Shown here: in pieces, positions 8,949 through 16,907 of the stretch
Layout: each line of letters begins with the position of its first letter
Numbering within the stretch: the first letter of the stretch is position 1
NCBI RefSeq assembly: GCF_001641285.1
Contig: NZ_CP014841.1
Location: forward strand, 2,232,001 to 2,296,000
Source of the DNA: Dyella thiooxydans
Lineage (GTDB): Bacteria > Pseudomonadota > Gammaproteobacteria > Xanthomonadales > Rhodanobacteraceae
Direction of reading: 5' to 3'
DNA: 64,000 nucleotides
Notes under the pieces: generated by a model
Database searches by the model: none
What the model saw: only the letters and a program-made list of their open reading frames with translations
What the model was told of the DNA's origin: nothing
Position numbers and translations under genes: made by a program

Positions 8949-9259
8949 TCCGTGCCGCCCGGGCTTCAACAAGGCGATGTCACCCCACCAGGCAGCGAAT
9001 GCCGGTTGTCCCGGTATTGAAACCGCGACGACGGGTGAAGCTCCGACCCATAGCCATGGTCTGCCAGCCGCAAACCCCACGGATTCCAGGTTCGCGTCGA
9101 CACGGATTGTCAGAATGTGACGTCAAGGGGCAGATATGTGCCTGCCTCACAGTTCACGCTTTGCGGATCCCGTTTGGCCCGACTATTCCCTTGTAAGTCT
9201 TTCGTGACCGCATGCACAATCGGCGCGGTCGCCAATGTGGAGAAATTGGCGCCGCAGGC
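8949..9259. other. Long gene-free stretch upstream of the pilin promoter
   Basis: About 310 bp without a convincing gene. Short open frames exist on both strands but lack ribosome-binding sites and family resemblance. Short GTC/GAC-type elements such as GATTGTCAGAATGTGACGTC near 9107-9125 could be binding sites for a PilR-like activator, which in Pseudomonas binds TGTC-containing sites upstream of pilA. That reading is speculative. Confidence 0.35.
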
Positions 9260-9275
9260 TGGCATGCTCAGTGCT
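9260..9275 (+). promoter_or_regulatory. Candidate sigma-54 promoter of the first pilin gene
   Basis: TGGCATGCTCAGTGCT carries the GG and GC dinucleotides of the -24/-12 elements at the required 10-base spacing (GG 9261-9262, GC 9273-9274). The -12 box is imperfect (GTGCT for TTGCT). It implies a leader of roughly 110 nt before the ATG at 9399. Major pilin genes of Pseudomonas and Xanthomonas are RpoN-dependent under PilS/PilR. Confidence 0.65.
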
Positions 9276-9398
9276 TGTCATCCTGCGAGCTTCCTGGTCG
9301 TTCCTGACCGTGAAAGGGGTCCGATCCCGCCTAGGGGGATATGGGACTGGGGCTCAGGGGGCATCATCCGGTTAGCTAACCAAAGAAGAGGAACCACC

Positions 9399-9848
9399 AT
9401 GAAGAGCATGCAGAAGGGCTTTACCCTGATCGAACTGATGATCGTGGTTGCGATCATCGCGATCCTGGCGGCCATCGCCATCCCGCAGTACCAGAACTAC
9501 GTTACCAAGTCGCAGTTCTCCGAGTCGCAGACCGTGGCCGACGGCCTGAAGACCCCAATTGTGGAGTACGCCAATCAGAGTGGCGCATGCCCGACCAATT
9601 CCACTACCGGCTTCTCGGCAGCAGCCAGCTACAGTGGCAAGTACGTATCGGGGGCAACTCTTGGCGGTACCTACCCAACCTGTACCGTTACTGTGAATTT
9701 CAAGTCCACCGCCGGCTCGATTTCTGCCCCACTCGCCGCCAACACCTCTGGCGTTCTCTTTACGGGTAAGGATAATGGGGGCACGTTTGTTTGGGCCTGC
9801 TCGGATGCATCGCTCGCTGCCAAGTACAAGCCGACGGCCTGTCAGTAA
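9399..9848 (+). CDS. pilA: Type IV pilin PilA, copy 1
   Basis: A 149-residue type IVa prepilin. The leader MKSMQKG is cut by PilD before Phe8 (motif [28 protein letters not shown]), and Glu5 of the mature protein is present. The hydrophobic N-terminal helix anchors it in the inner membrane before assembly. Four cysteines lie in the head domain, and the last pair (WACSDAS...PTACQ) matches the C-terminal disulfide loop of pilins. The ATG follows AAGAAGAGGAACC, a good ribosome-binding site. The longer frame from 9117 is leader sequence. It has its own terminator downstream, so it is probably made as a high-abundance single-gene transcript. Base composition is lower in G+C than pilB-pilD. Confidence 0.95.
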   Translation: MKSMQKGFTLIELMIVVAIIAILAAIAIPQYQNYVTKSQFSESQTVADGLKTPIVEYANQSGACPTNSTTGFSAAASYSGKYVSGATLGGTYPTCTVTVNFKSTAGSISAPLAANTSGVLFTGKDNGGTFVWACSDASLAAKYKPTACQ

Positions 9849-9878
9849 ACGCATCACATTGGATTTGGCTTGAACACG

Positions 9879-9908
9879 GAACCCCTCGTCTGAGGGGTTC
9901 TTTTTTTT
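9879..9908 (+). terminator. Rho-independent terminator after pilin 1
   Basis: Stem GAACCCCTC / GAGGGGTTC with loop GTCT, followed by eight T residues. It is the clearest intrinsic terminator in the window and separates pilin 1 from pilin 2. Confidence 0.95.
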
Positions 9909-9938
9909 GCGAGGCTCATCAAGATTGCCGCAAGAAGC

Positions 9939-9954
9939 TGGCACAGCGCTTGCT
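9939..9954 (+). promoter_or_regulatory. Consensus sigma-54 promoter of the second pilin gene
   Basis: TGGCACAGCGCTTGCT matches the -24/-12 consensus TGGCAC-N5-TTGC exactly, with the required GG-N10-GC spacing (GG 9940-9941, GC 9952-9953). The expected start of transcription is about 20 nt before the ATG at 9984. Because no terminator is seen after pilin 2, this promoter could also transcribe the glycosylation genes downstream. Confidence 0.82.
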
Positions 9955-9983
9955 GTTGGATTTGAAGTCACAGGGGCTCCGCC

Positions 9984-10418
9984 ATGAAACACACTCGCGG
10001 CTTTACGCTAATCGAATTGATGATTGTGGTAGCGATCATCGCCACCCTTGCCAGCATTGCGATCTCCGTTTACGCCAATTCGACTGCCAAAGCCCAACTA
10101 AGCGAAGCCTTCTCTGTAGTCGATGGCCTGAAGGTCGATGTGTCCGGCTATTACGAGCAAACTGGCACCTGCCCGACGCTTGGCGCAGATGGTTTAGCTG
10201 CGGCCGTCAGCTATAGCGGCAATTACGTAGCCAGCGTCAGCATCTCCCCTGGAGGCGCTGGATGCGCTATAACAGCCCTGATGCGAAGCCACACCGTGGC
10301 GCCCAGGCTACAAAGCAAACAGGTCACGCTCACCATGGCCGGAAGCGTTGATGGCGCCATAAGCTGGCAATGTAGCAGCGACGTAGACCCTGTTTACCTT
10401 CCCAAGACCTGCCAATAG
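9984..10418 (+). CDS. Type IV pilin PilA, copy 2 (divergent paralogue)
   Basis: A 144-residue prepilin with leader MKHTRG and cleavage before Phe7 ([28 protein letters not shown]). Mature Glu5 is present. It shares the N-terminal helix and segments such as the AAVSYSGNY region with copy 1, but the head domain is diverged (ALMRSHTVAPRLQSKQ has no counterpart). Four cysteines are kept, ending CSSDVDPVYLPKTCQ. The SD-like AGGGG stands 8 nt before the ATG. It could be a minor pilin, an alternative major pilin, or the preferred acceptor for the glycan genes that follow 60 bp downstream. Tandem pilins are common in Xanthomonas. Confidence 0.92.
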   Translation: MKHTRGFTLIELMIVVAIIATLASIAISVYANSTAKAQLSEAFSVVDGLKVDVSGYYEQTGTCPTLGADGLAAAVSYSGNYVASVSISPGGAGCAITALMRSHTVAPRLQSKQVTLTMAGSVDGAISWQCSSDVDPVYLPKTCQ

Positions 10419-10478
10419 CCATTTGGCTCATGGCGCCCGGATGGCCGCGCCTCCTCGCTTCGTTCACCTGGGAATTTG

Positions 10479-12413
10479 ATGTCTATCCGAATACGCGCCC
10501 TTCTCGGGCTGACGATCACGCTACTCATCTGTGCACTGTTGTACTGGCCAGCCATGCATGGCCCCTTCCTGTTCGACGATTTCCCCAACCTCGCCGCCCT
10601 TACCAGCATCGACCATGTGTCGAGCTGGCGCGACCTGGGCATCTACCTGTCGCAGCCGCGGGATTTTCCCGGCCGCCCGGTGGCGATGCTGAGTTTCCTG
10701 CTGCAGAAGGCCGACTGGCCGGATCATCCGTTTCCCTTCAAGCTGGTGAATCTCTCGCTGCACTTGGCGGTGGGCCTCCTGGTGTACCTGCTGGCCAGGC
10801 GCCTGGCCCGGCTCTGGTTCGCCCGCCAGGGCGGAGATACGGAAACGGCCGCACGCGCCGACTGGGCCGCGCTGTTCGCCGCCGCGGCGTGGTTGCTCAA
10901 CCCGATCCAGCTGTCCGGTGTCTTGCTGGTGGTGCAGCGGATGACCCTGCTGATGGCGCTGTTTACCCTCACCGGGTTGCTGACGTACCTGCACGGCCTG
11001 TTGCGCGAGGACCTCCCCTCATGGCGTCGTGGCGCGTGGATGGCGCTCGGGCTGGGCGTCGGCACCGGCCTGGCGCTGCTCAGCAAGGAAAACGGCCTGC
11101 TGCTCCCGCTCTACGCGTTGGTGATCGACAGCACGCTGGCCCGCGACCAGGTGAAGCGACTGCCGCGCGCACTGGCTTGGTGGCGCCGGCTGCTGATCTG
11201 GCCCATCGCGCTGTTCGTGGTCGGCTTCCTGCTGTGGATCATCCCCATCAGCCTACACGCCGGGATACGCGACTTCTCCTTTGGCGACCGGCTGCTGACC
11301 GAGCCACGGGTGCTCGCCAGCTACCTCGGCAAGATCTTCCTGCCGCGCTTCGGCCTGTACGGGCTGTACCACGATGACTTCGTGGTCTCGCGCAGCCTGC
11401 TCTCGCCGTGGACCACCCTGCCGGCGCTCGCCCTCGTGCTGGCGGCAGCGGGCGCCGCACTGTTCGGCCGGCGCCGCTGGCCGCTGTTCGCGCTGGCGGT
11501 GCTGTGGTACCTGGGCGGGCAGTTGCTGGAGAGCTCCACCATCATGCTCGAGCTGTATTTCGAGCATCGCAACTACGTGCCGATCATCGGCCCGTTCGTG
11601 GCGCTGGGACTGGCCCTGGCACGCAGGGCTCCGGGCACCGCACGGCGCCTGGCCTCGGTGCTGGCGCTGGCCTGGCTGGCCGCCTGCGCCCTGACCACGG
11701 CGCTCAGTGCACGCACCTACAGCTCAGCCGACCGGCTGGCGCTGACTTGGGCCAACACATCCCCGCACTCGATCCGCGCACAGACCTTCCTGGTCGAGCG
11801 CCTCACCCAACACGGCCAGTTGCGGGCCGCACTGGATGTACTGGACCGGTCCATCCGGCAGTATCCACTCAACAGCAATCTAGCCGGTGACCGCGTGTAT
11901 CTGCGTTGCCTGCAGGGAACGCTCGACGAGTCAGACCTCGATCTTCTCGATCGGATTTTCAGGGAGGCCCCCTTCGATCGCGCCGGCTTCAGCAACATGG
12001 AGCAACTGCGAAACCTGGCGGCGGCCCACCAGTGCACGGCACTCACCCCAGAACGCTGGTGGTCGCTGAGCGAGGCCATGCTGGCCAACCCAGCCTATGC
12101 ACAGAACGGCGTGGCCGCCGGCTTCCTGCATTACCAGAGGCACTTCTGGGCGGTGAGCGAGGGCAACCTGCCGCTGACCATCGCCGAACTGCAGGCGGCC
12201 TACCAGAACGACCCGGACGCCGAGATCCCGCGGCTGGAGGCGAAGTACCTAGTCAGTGCAGGACTCTATGATCGGGCGATCGACACCCTGCAGCATGCGG
12301 ACTACCGGCGGCTGCCGCAATTGCGCCGGCTGCTGGTGGATGACCGGGCGATCAACGCGGAAGACATCGCGACCATCCGCCAGATGCAAGCCAAGAGCGA
12401 GGCGGGCCACTAA
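10479..12413 (+). CDS. Large GT-C membrane protein with C-terminal repeat domain, candidate pilin O-glycosyltransferase (paralogue 1)
   Basis: A 644-residue protein with about ten to twelve membrane segments in the first 410 residues and a soluble, helix-rich C-terminal region of TPR-like character. The first periplasmic loop has the acidic GT-C motif GPFLFDDFPNL. Other motifs shared with the next gene are VVQRM, YHDDF, PWTTLPAL and EHRNY. The layout recalls TMTC-type O-mannosyltransferases and the TfpW/PglL class that transfers sugars from polyprenyl phosphate to pilins. Direct involvement with pilin is inferred from position, 60 bp after pilin 2. The start is ATG 10479; a TTG directly precedes it. 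Confidence 0.68.
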   Translation: MSIRIRALLGLTITLLICALLYWPAMHGPFLFDDFPNLAALTSIDHVSSWRDLGIYLSQPRDFPGRPVAMLSFLLQKADWPDHPFPFKLVNLSLHLAVGLLVYLLARRLARLWFARQGGDTETAARADWAALFAAAAWLLNPIQLSGVLLVVQRMTLLMALFTLTGLLTYLHGLLREDLPSWRRGAWMALGLGVGTGLALLSKENGLLLPLYALVIDSTLARDQVKRLPRALAWWRRLLIWPIALFVVGFLLWIIPISLHAGIRDFSFGDRLLTEPRVLASYLGKIFLPRFGLYGLYHDDFVVSRSLLSPWTTLPALALVLAAAGAALFGRRRWPLFALAVLWYLGGQLLESSTIMLELYFEHRNYVPIIGPFVALGLALARRAPGTARRLASVLALAWLAACALTTALSARTYSSADRLALTWANTSPHSIRAQTFLVERLTQHGQLRAALDVLDRSIRQYPLNSNLAGDRVYLRCLQGTLDESDLDLLDRIFREAPFDRAGFSNMEQLRNLAAAHQCTALTPERWWSLSEAMLANPAYAQNGVAAGFLHYQRHFWAVSEGNLPLTIAELQAAYQNDPDAEIPRLEAKYLVSAGLYDRAIDTLQHADYRRLPQLRRLLVDDRAINAEDIATIRQMQAKSEAGH

Positions 12414-12414
12414 G

Positions 12415-14397
12415 ATGGCCCGAGGCGACCCCTTCGGTCGCCGCTCGTCTACCACGGCTCCGATGCGCCATACCAAGCTTCCGCCCATGCTCAGGGCATG
12501 GCCGCTGTACCTGGCCATGCTGGTTACCGCCTGCGTCTATTGGCCGGGTCTGTCCGGCGGCTGGCTGTTCGACGACTACCCCAACATCGTCGACAACCAT
12601 GGCGTCCAGCCCGATCACGCCAGCGTGGCCACCCTGACGCGTGCGGCGCTCTCCTCGCCGTCGAGCCAGTTCAAGCGCCCGCTGTCGTCCCTCACGTTCG
12701 CCGCCAACTACCTCGCCGCCGGCCTCGATCCGTTCTGGATGAAGGTCACCAACCTGCTGATCCACCTGCTGAACGGGGCACTCGTGTTCGCCCTGTCGCG
12801 AAGACTGCTTCGCTGCGCCTCGCCGGACGACCCTGGCGACCCCGCCCGCGAAACGATCCTCGCCGGGCTGATTGCCGCGGCCTGGCTGTTGCTGCCGGTC
12901 AACCTGACCGGGGTGCTCTATGTGGTGCAGCGCATGGAGAGCCTGGCGAACCTGTTCGTGCTGATGGGCTTGCTCGGGTATGTCGCCGGCCGCCAGAGGA
13001 TGCTCGAGGGCCGCACCACCTCCGGCCTGTGGCTGTGCTGCGCCAGCGTGATCGCCGGCACTGCCATCGGGCTCACCGCCAAGGAAACCGCCGCCATGCT
13101 CCCGCTCTATGCCGCCCTGGCAGAGTGGGTGCTTTTCGATTTTCGCGATCATCAACGGCGCCGCAGCCTTCCGGTCCTGGGCCTGTTCGTAGTCACGCTG
13201 CTGCTGCCGCTGGTGCTCGGCCTGGCGTGGCTGCTTCCGGGGCTGCTGCAACCGGCGACCTGGGCCACGCGGGATTTCACCCTGCGGACCAGGCTGCTGA
13301 GCGAGGCACGCATCGTCACGGACTACATCGGATGGACACTGGCGCCCACGCCGGGCGACCTCTCGTTCTATCACGACGATTTCCATGTCTCGCAAGGCTG
13401 GCTGCAGCCATGGACCACGCTGCCGAGCGCACTCGTGCTGGTCTCGCTCGGCTGGATAGCGGTGCGCCTGCGCCGACGGTATCCACTGGCCTCGCTGGGC
13501 ATCGCGCTGTTCCTGGGATGCCACCTGCTCACCGGCACCATCCTGCCGCTGGAGCTGATCTACGAGCACCGCAATTATTTCGCCAGCTTCGGACTGCTGC
13601 TGGCGGTCATACCGGCGCTTGCCGCGATGCCTGCTTCGGCAGCGCGCCCGCCCTTCGCGTTGACCCGCCGCGCACTGCTGGGCGCCCTGCTCGCCTGGTG
13701 GGCCCTGCTGACCGCCATGACGGCACAGGCCTGGGGGAACCCGCTGTCGCTGGCGGTGGAGCTGGCCGACCGGGCCCCCCACTCGCCCCGCGCGCAGTAC
13801 GAGCTGGGCCGGACCTACATCATCTACTCGCGCTACGACCCGGAATCCCGCTTCACCCGGCTGGCGTACGCGCCGCTGGAACGCGCCATGAAACTGCCCG
13901 ACAGCTCGATCCTGCCGGAGCAGGCGCTGATCTTCATGAACTCCCGGATGCATCTCCCGATCAAGGATGCGTGGTGGGACAGCCTGATCGGCAAATTGAG
14001 GGCCCGGAAGCCGGGTGTGCAGGACGAGAGCTCGCTTGCAGCGTTGACCCAGTGCGCCCGCGATGGACGCTGCCCACTGCCACCGGAGAAGATGGTCGCA
14101 GCATTCCAAGCCGCCATTTCCCACGCAGCACCCAGCCCCAGACTGCTTTCGAGCTATGGCGATTACGCCTGGAATATTCTGAAGGACCACGAGCTGGCCT
14201 TCAGAATGGCAAAGGCTGCCAGTGCTGCCGATCCACACGAACCAGCCTATCGGATTACCTTGGCGCGGGAAGCCTTGGCGCTGGATCAGGTCAGCGAAGC
14301 GCGAATCCAGATTCGGGAGCTCGAAAAGCTGGATGTGGCTGGCTCCCTGGATGCGGACATCCACGAACTGACCGCTGAGCTCCCTGTTGATCACTGA
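12415..14397 (+). CDS. Large GT-C membrane protein with C-terminal repeat domain, candidate pilin O-glycosyltransferase (paralogue 2)
   Basis: A 660-residue paralogue of the preceding protein, one base after its stop. It repeats the same motif series in the same order: GGWLFDDYPNI, VVQRMESL, SKE-like TAKETAAMLPLY, YHDDFHVSQ, PWTTLPSAL and YEHRNYF. The C-terminal domain is poorly conserved with its partner, so acceptor or glycan specificity may differ. The start is uncertain: ATG 12415 has GAGGCGGG upstream, while ATG 12463 (MRHTKLPP) and 12487 are alternatives nearer the first membrane segment. The duplication is visible directly from the shared motifs; the glycosyltransferase role is inferred. 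Confidence 0.66.
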   Translation: MARGDPFGRRSSTTAPMRHTKLPPMLRAWPLYLAMLVTACVYWPGLSGGWLFDDYPNIVDNHGVQPDHASVATLTRAALSSPSSQFKRPLSSLTFAANYLAAGLDPFWMKVTNLLIHLLNGALVFALSRRLLRCASPDDPGDPARETILAGLIAAAWLLLPVNLTGVLYVVQRMESLANLFVLMGLLGYVAGRQRMLEGRTTSGLWLCCASVIAGTAIGLTAKETAAMLPLYAALAEWVLFDFRDHQRRRSLPVLGLFVVTLLLPLVLGLAWLLPGLLQPATWATRDFTLRTRLLSEARIVTDYIGWTLAPTPGDLSFYHDDFHVSQGWLQPWTTLPSALVLVSLGWIAVRLRRRYPLASLGIALFLGCHLLTGTILPLELIYEHRNYFASFGLLLAVIPALAAMPASAARPPFALTRRALLGALLAWWALLTAMTAQAWGNPLSLAVELADRAPHSPRAQYELGRTYIIYSRYDPESRFTRLAYAPLERAMKLPDSSILPEQALIFMNSRMHLPIKDAWWDSLIGKLRARKPGVQDESSLAALTQCARDGRCPLPPEKMVAAFQAAISHAAPSPRLLSSYGDYAWNILKDHELAFRMAKAASAADPHEPAYRITLAREALALDQVSEARIQIRELEKLDVAGSLDADIHELTAELPVDH

Positions 14398-15613
14398 ACC
14401 ATCCGCCCAAACCGGAATCGATCGCGTGGCAACCAAGCGCATTCAAACCACCAAAGACCTGGCGATCAACGGGGCGCCCCCCGCTTTCGAGGAGCCGTTG
14501 CACGTCGGTCGTCCAAACATCGGCGACCAGAAGCGCTTCCTCGAGCTGACCAGCCAGATCCTCGATAACCGCTGGCTGACCAACAACGGCCCATTGGTTC
14601 GCGAGCTGGAGTCGAGAGTCGCGTCTCTGCTCGGCGTGAAGCATTGCATCGCCATGTGCAACGGCACCGTGGCGCTGGAAATCGCCATTCGAGCACTGGG
14701 TCTGGAAGGCGAGGTGATCGTACCTTCCTACACGTTCATCGCCACCGCTCACGCCCTGCACTGGCAGGCGATCACACCCGTTTTCGCCGACATCGACCCT
14801 TCCACGCACAACCTTGACCCGGACGCGGTGCGGCGAATGATCACCCCGCGCACCACGGGTATCATCGGTGTGCATCTGTGGGGGCGCGCTGCTCCGGTCG
14901 ATGAGCTACAGGCCATTGCAGACGAGCATGGGCTGAAGCTCATGTTCGATGCCGCGCACGCCTTTGGCAGCACCTACAAGGGGCAGACCATCGGAAGCTT
15001 TGGCGCCTGCGAGGTGCTCAGCTTCCATGCAACCAAGGCTTTCAACACCATGGAGGGTGGGGCCGTCGTCACCAATGACGACGAGCTCGCCGAAACCATC
15101 CGCCTGATGCGCAATTTTGGCTTCAACGGCTATGACAACGTCATCCACCCCGGCACCAACGGCAAGATGATCGAGGTATGCGCCGCCATGGGGTTAGCCA
15201 ACCTCGACGGCTTCGGTGACATCGTTGCGATCAACCGACGCAATCACGAGGCCTACAAGCTCGCGTTGAACGACATTCCTGGCATATCAGTGCTGGAATA
15301 CGGATCCTCCGAGAGGAACAGCTATCACTACCTAGTAGTAGAGGTGGGCGCGCGTTGCCCGGCAGACCGTGATGAGATTGTTGCCGCTCTCCAAGCTGAA
15401 AACATTCTGGCACGCAAGTACTTCTGGCCTGGCTGCCACAAGATGAAACCCTATCGCGACCTATATCCCCACGCTGGTTTGCTGTTGCCCAACAGCGAAG
15501 CCGTAGCCGGTCGAGTTATCGTGCTCCCGAACGGCGCCGCGGTGGATGACGTCGCGGTGTCCACCATCCGCGACGTCATCGTCGCACTTATCGACAAAAG
15601 GCCCATATCGTGA
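14387..15613 (+). CDS. DegT/DnrJ/EryC1-family sugar aminotransferase (VioA/WecE-like)
   Basis: A PLP enzyme of 408 residues if read from the TTG at 14387, which overlaps the previous stop, or 395 from GTG 14426. The PLP lysine lies in SFHATKAFNTMEGGA (Lys217 from TTG). The substrate-side motifs SYTFIATAHAL, DAAHAFGS and RKYFWPGC fit enzymes that aminate nucleotide-linked 4-keto-6-deoxyhexoses, such as VioA (4-amino-4,6-dideoxyglucose) or WecE (galactose isomer). Which isomer is made cannot be read from the sequence. The nucleotide-sugar supply genes (rmlA/rmlB) are not in the window. The stop overlaps the ACP start (GTGA). The neighbours suggest that the amino group is acylated by an ACP-made chain. 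Confidence 0.85.
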   Translation: MITEPSAQTGIDRVATKRIQTTKDLAINGAPPAFEEPLHVGRPNIGDQKRFLELTSQILDNRWLTNNGPLVRELESRVASLLGVKHCIAMCNGTVALEIAIRALGLEGEVIVPSYTFIATAHALHWQAITPVFADIDPSTHNLDPDAVRRMITPRTTGIIGVHLWGRAAPVDELQAIADEHGLKLMFDAAHAFGSTYKGQTIGSFGACEVLSFHATKAFNTMEGGAVVTNDDELAETIRLMRNFGFNGYDNVIHPGTNGKMIEVCAAMGLANLDGFGDIVAINRRNHEAYKLALNDIPGISVLEYGSSERNSYHYLVVEVGARCPADRDEIVAALQAENILARKYFWPGCHKMKPYRDLYPHAGLLLPNSEAVAGRVIVLPNGAAVDDVAVSTIRDVIVALIDKRPIS

Positions 15614-15849
15614 CCATCGACGACTTCATCGAGAAATTCGCCTTCGCCATTGAGGTCGAAGCCGACACGCTCACGCCGGACACCCGTTTCAAGGAGCTCC
15701 CGAGCTGGGATTCGCTCAACACGCTGGCGGTCATCGCCATGGCGGATGCCGACTATGGCGTGACCGTGACCGGACGTGACATCGAGGCGTCCTCAACGGT
15801 GAACGATATCTGGGCCATCGTTTCTTCGAAGAGCACGGCGGCAAAATGA
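15610..15849 (+). CDS. Dedicated acyl carrier protein
   Basis: A 79-residue ACP. The phosphopantetheine site is Ser35 in SWDSLNTL, followed by the helix LAVIAMADADYGV. It starts with GTG inside the stop of the aminotransferase gene (GTGA at 15610-15613), so the two are translationally coupled. It is not next to fabD or fabF, so it is a pathway-specific carrier rather than the housekeeping ACP. Such ACPs occur with KASIII and reductase genes in viosamine-type glycosylation islands, where they carry a short 3-hydroxyacyl group for transfer to the sugar amine. Confidence 0.9.
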   Translation: MTIDDFIEKFAFAIEVEADTLTPDTRFKELPSWDSLNTLAVIAMADADYGVTVTGRDIEASSTVNDIWAIVSSKSTAAK

Positions 15850-16907
15850 ACGCAGTGACGGGCGTCGCGCTTCGCGCGGTGACGGCAGCGACGCCGACCC
15901 GCGTGGCGCGCACAGCGGACTACGCCTATCTCGAACCCGAGGAACGCCGTCGCTTCCAGAAGGCTACCGGCATCGTCGAGCGCCGCATTGTGGCCGCGGG
16001 ACAGTGCGCGTCAGACCTCTGCCTGGCGGCAGCCAAGGCGGCGCTGGCCCACCTCGACTGGGATTCGGCCAGCGTCGGCGCGCTTATCCTGATCACCCAG
16101 ACCGGCGACCAGCCGGTGCCGGCTACCAGCATCGTCCTGCAGGACAAGCTCGGCCTGCCGTCGACCTGCATGGCGTTCGACATCAACCTAGGATGCTCGA
16201 GCTACCCGTATGGGCTGGCCGTGGCCGGCTCGGTGATGCGTACGCTGGGCATCGCCCGCGGACTGCTGCTGATCGGCGACGTCTCCAGCCGTGTTTGCGC
16301 CGAGCATGACAAGAGCGCCTGGCCCTTGTTCGGCGATGCCGGTTCCGCCACCGCACTGGAGCTTGACGAAAACGCGCCCCCCATCCATCTCGACCTGTGT
16401 TCAGACGGTTCCGGCAGGGAGGCCATCATCATTCCCGGCGGCGGTCTGGCCTCCCGGCAGCCGCCGGTCGACGGACGCATTGCCGATGCCACAGGCGGCG
16501 ACGGCGTGCCGCGCCGCGCCGACAACTTGGTACTGCGCGGCGCGGACATCTTCAGCTTCGCCATCTCGCGCGTGCCCGGCAGCATCCAGCGTGCCATCGC
16601 CAGCAGCGGCCGCGAGGCGCAGGACTTCGATTTCCTGTTGCTGCACCAGGCGAACCGGATGATCAACGACACCATCGCCCGCAAGCTCGGCTTCGCGCCG
16701 GACCGGGTACCCACGTCGATCGAGCACTATGGCAACACCAGCTCGGCGTCCATCCCGGTGACGTTGTGCGCCAACGCCGCCTTGTTCGATGTGCCCCGCT
16801 GGGTGGTTGCCTCGGGCTTCGGCGTGGGCCTGTCTTGGGGAAGTGCCACCTTCCAGCTGCCGGCGGCTGCAGTGCTCCCCTGCATCGACACCGACGATGT
16901 CTATTGA
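15846..16907 (+). CDS. KASIII-type 3-oxoacyl-ACP synthase, copy 1
   Basis: A 353-residue thiolase-fold condensing enzyme. The catalytic triad is visible as Cys117 in DINLGCSSYPYG, His in LLLHQANRMIND and Asn in EHYGNTSSASIP. A Cys-His-Asn set argues for true decarboxylative condensation, not the Cys-His-Asp set of CerJ-type acyltransferases. It probably condenses acetyl- or another acyl-CoA with malonyl-ACP on the ACP encoded just upstream. It overlaps the ACP gene by ATGA and the Rieske gene by 11 bases. The C-terminus has an extension (AAVLPCIDTDDVY) beyond the usual end. Confidence 0.9.
   Translation: MNAVTGVALRAVTAATPTRVARTADYAYLEPEERRRFQKATGIVERRIVAAGQCASDLCLAAAKAALAHLDWDSASVGALILITQTGDQPVPATSIVLQDKLGLPSTCMAFDINLGCSSYPYGLAVAGSVMRTLGIARGLLLIGDVSSRVCAEHDKSAWPLFGDAGSATALELDENAPPIHLDLCSDGSGREAIIIPGGGLASRQPPVDGRIADATGGDGVPRRADNLVLRGADIFSFAISRVPGSIQRAIASSGREAQDFDFLLLHQANRMINDTIARKLGFAPDRVPTSIEHYGNTSSASIPVTLCANAALFDVPRWVVASGFGVGLSWGSATFQLPAAAVLPCIDTDDVY

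Noticed and set aside
12352-14442. 696-residue minus-strand open frame opposite the second large GT-C gene
   Set aside because: A composition artefact of GC-rich codons. It is Gln/Gly/Arg-rich without domains, while the plus strand has clear membrane segments and motifs shared with its neighbour.
14387-15613. Firm assignment of the aminotransferase as VioA
   Set aside because: The DegT family includes VioA, WecE, DesI and others that cannot be separated by eye, and the rest of the nucleotide-sugar pathway is outside the window.
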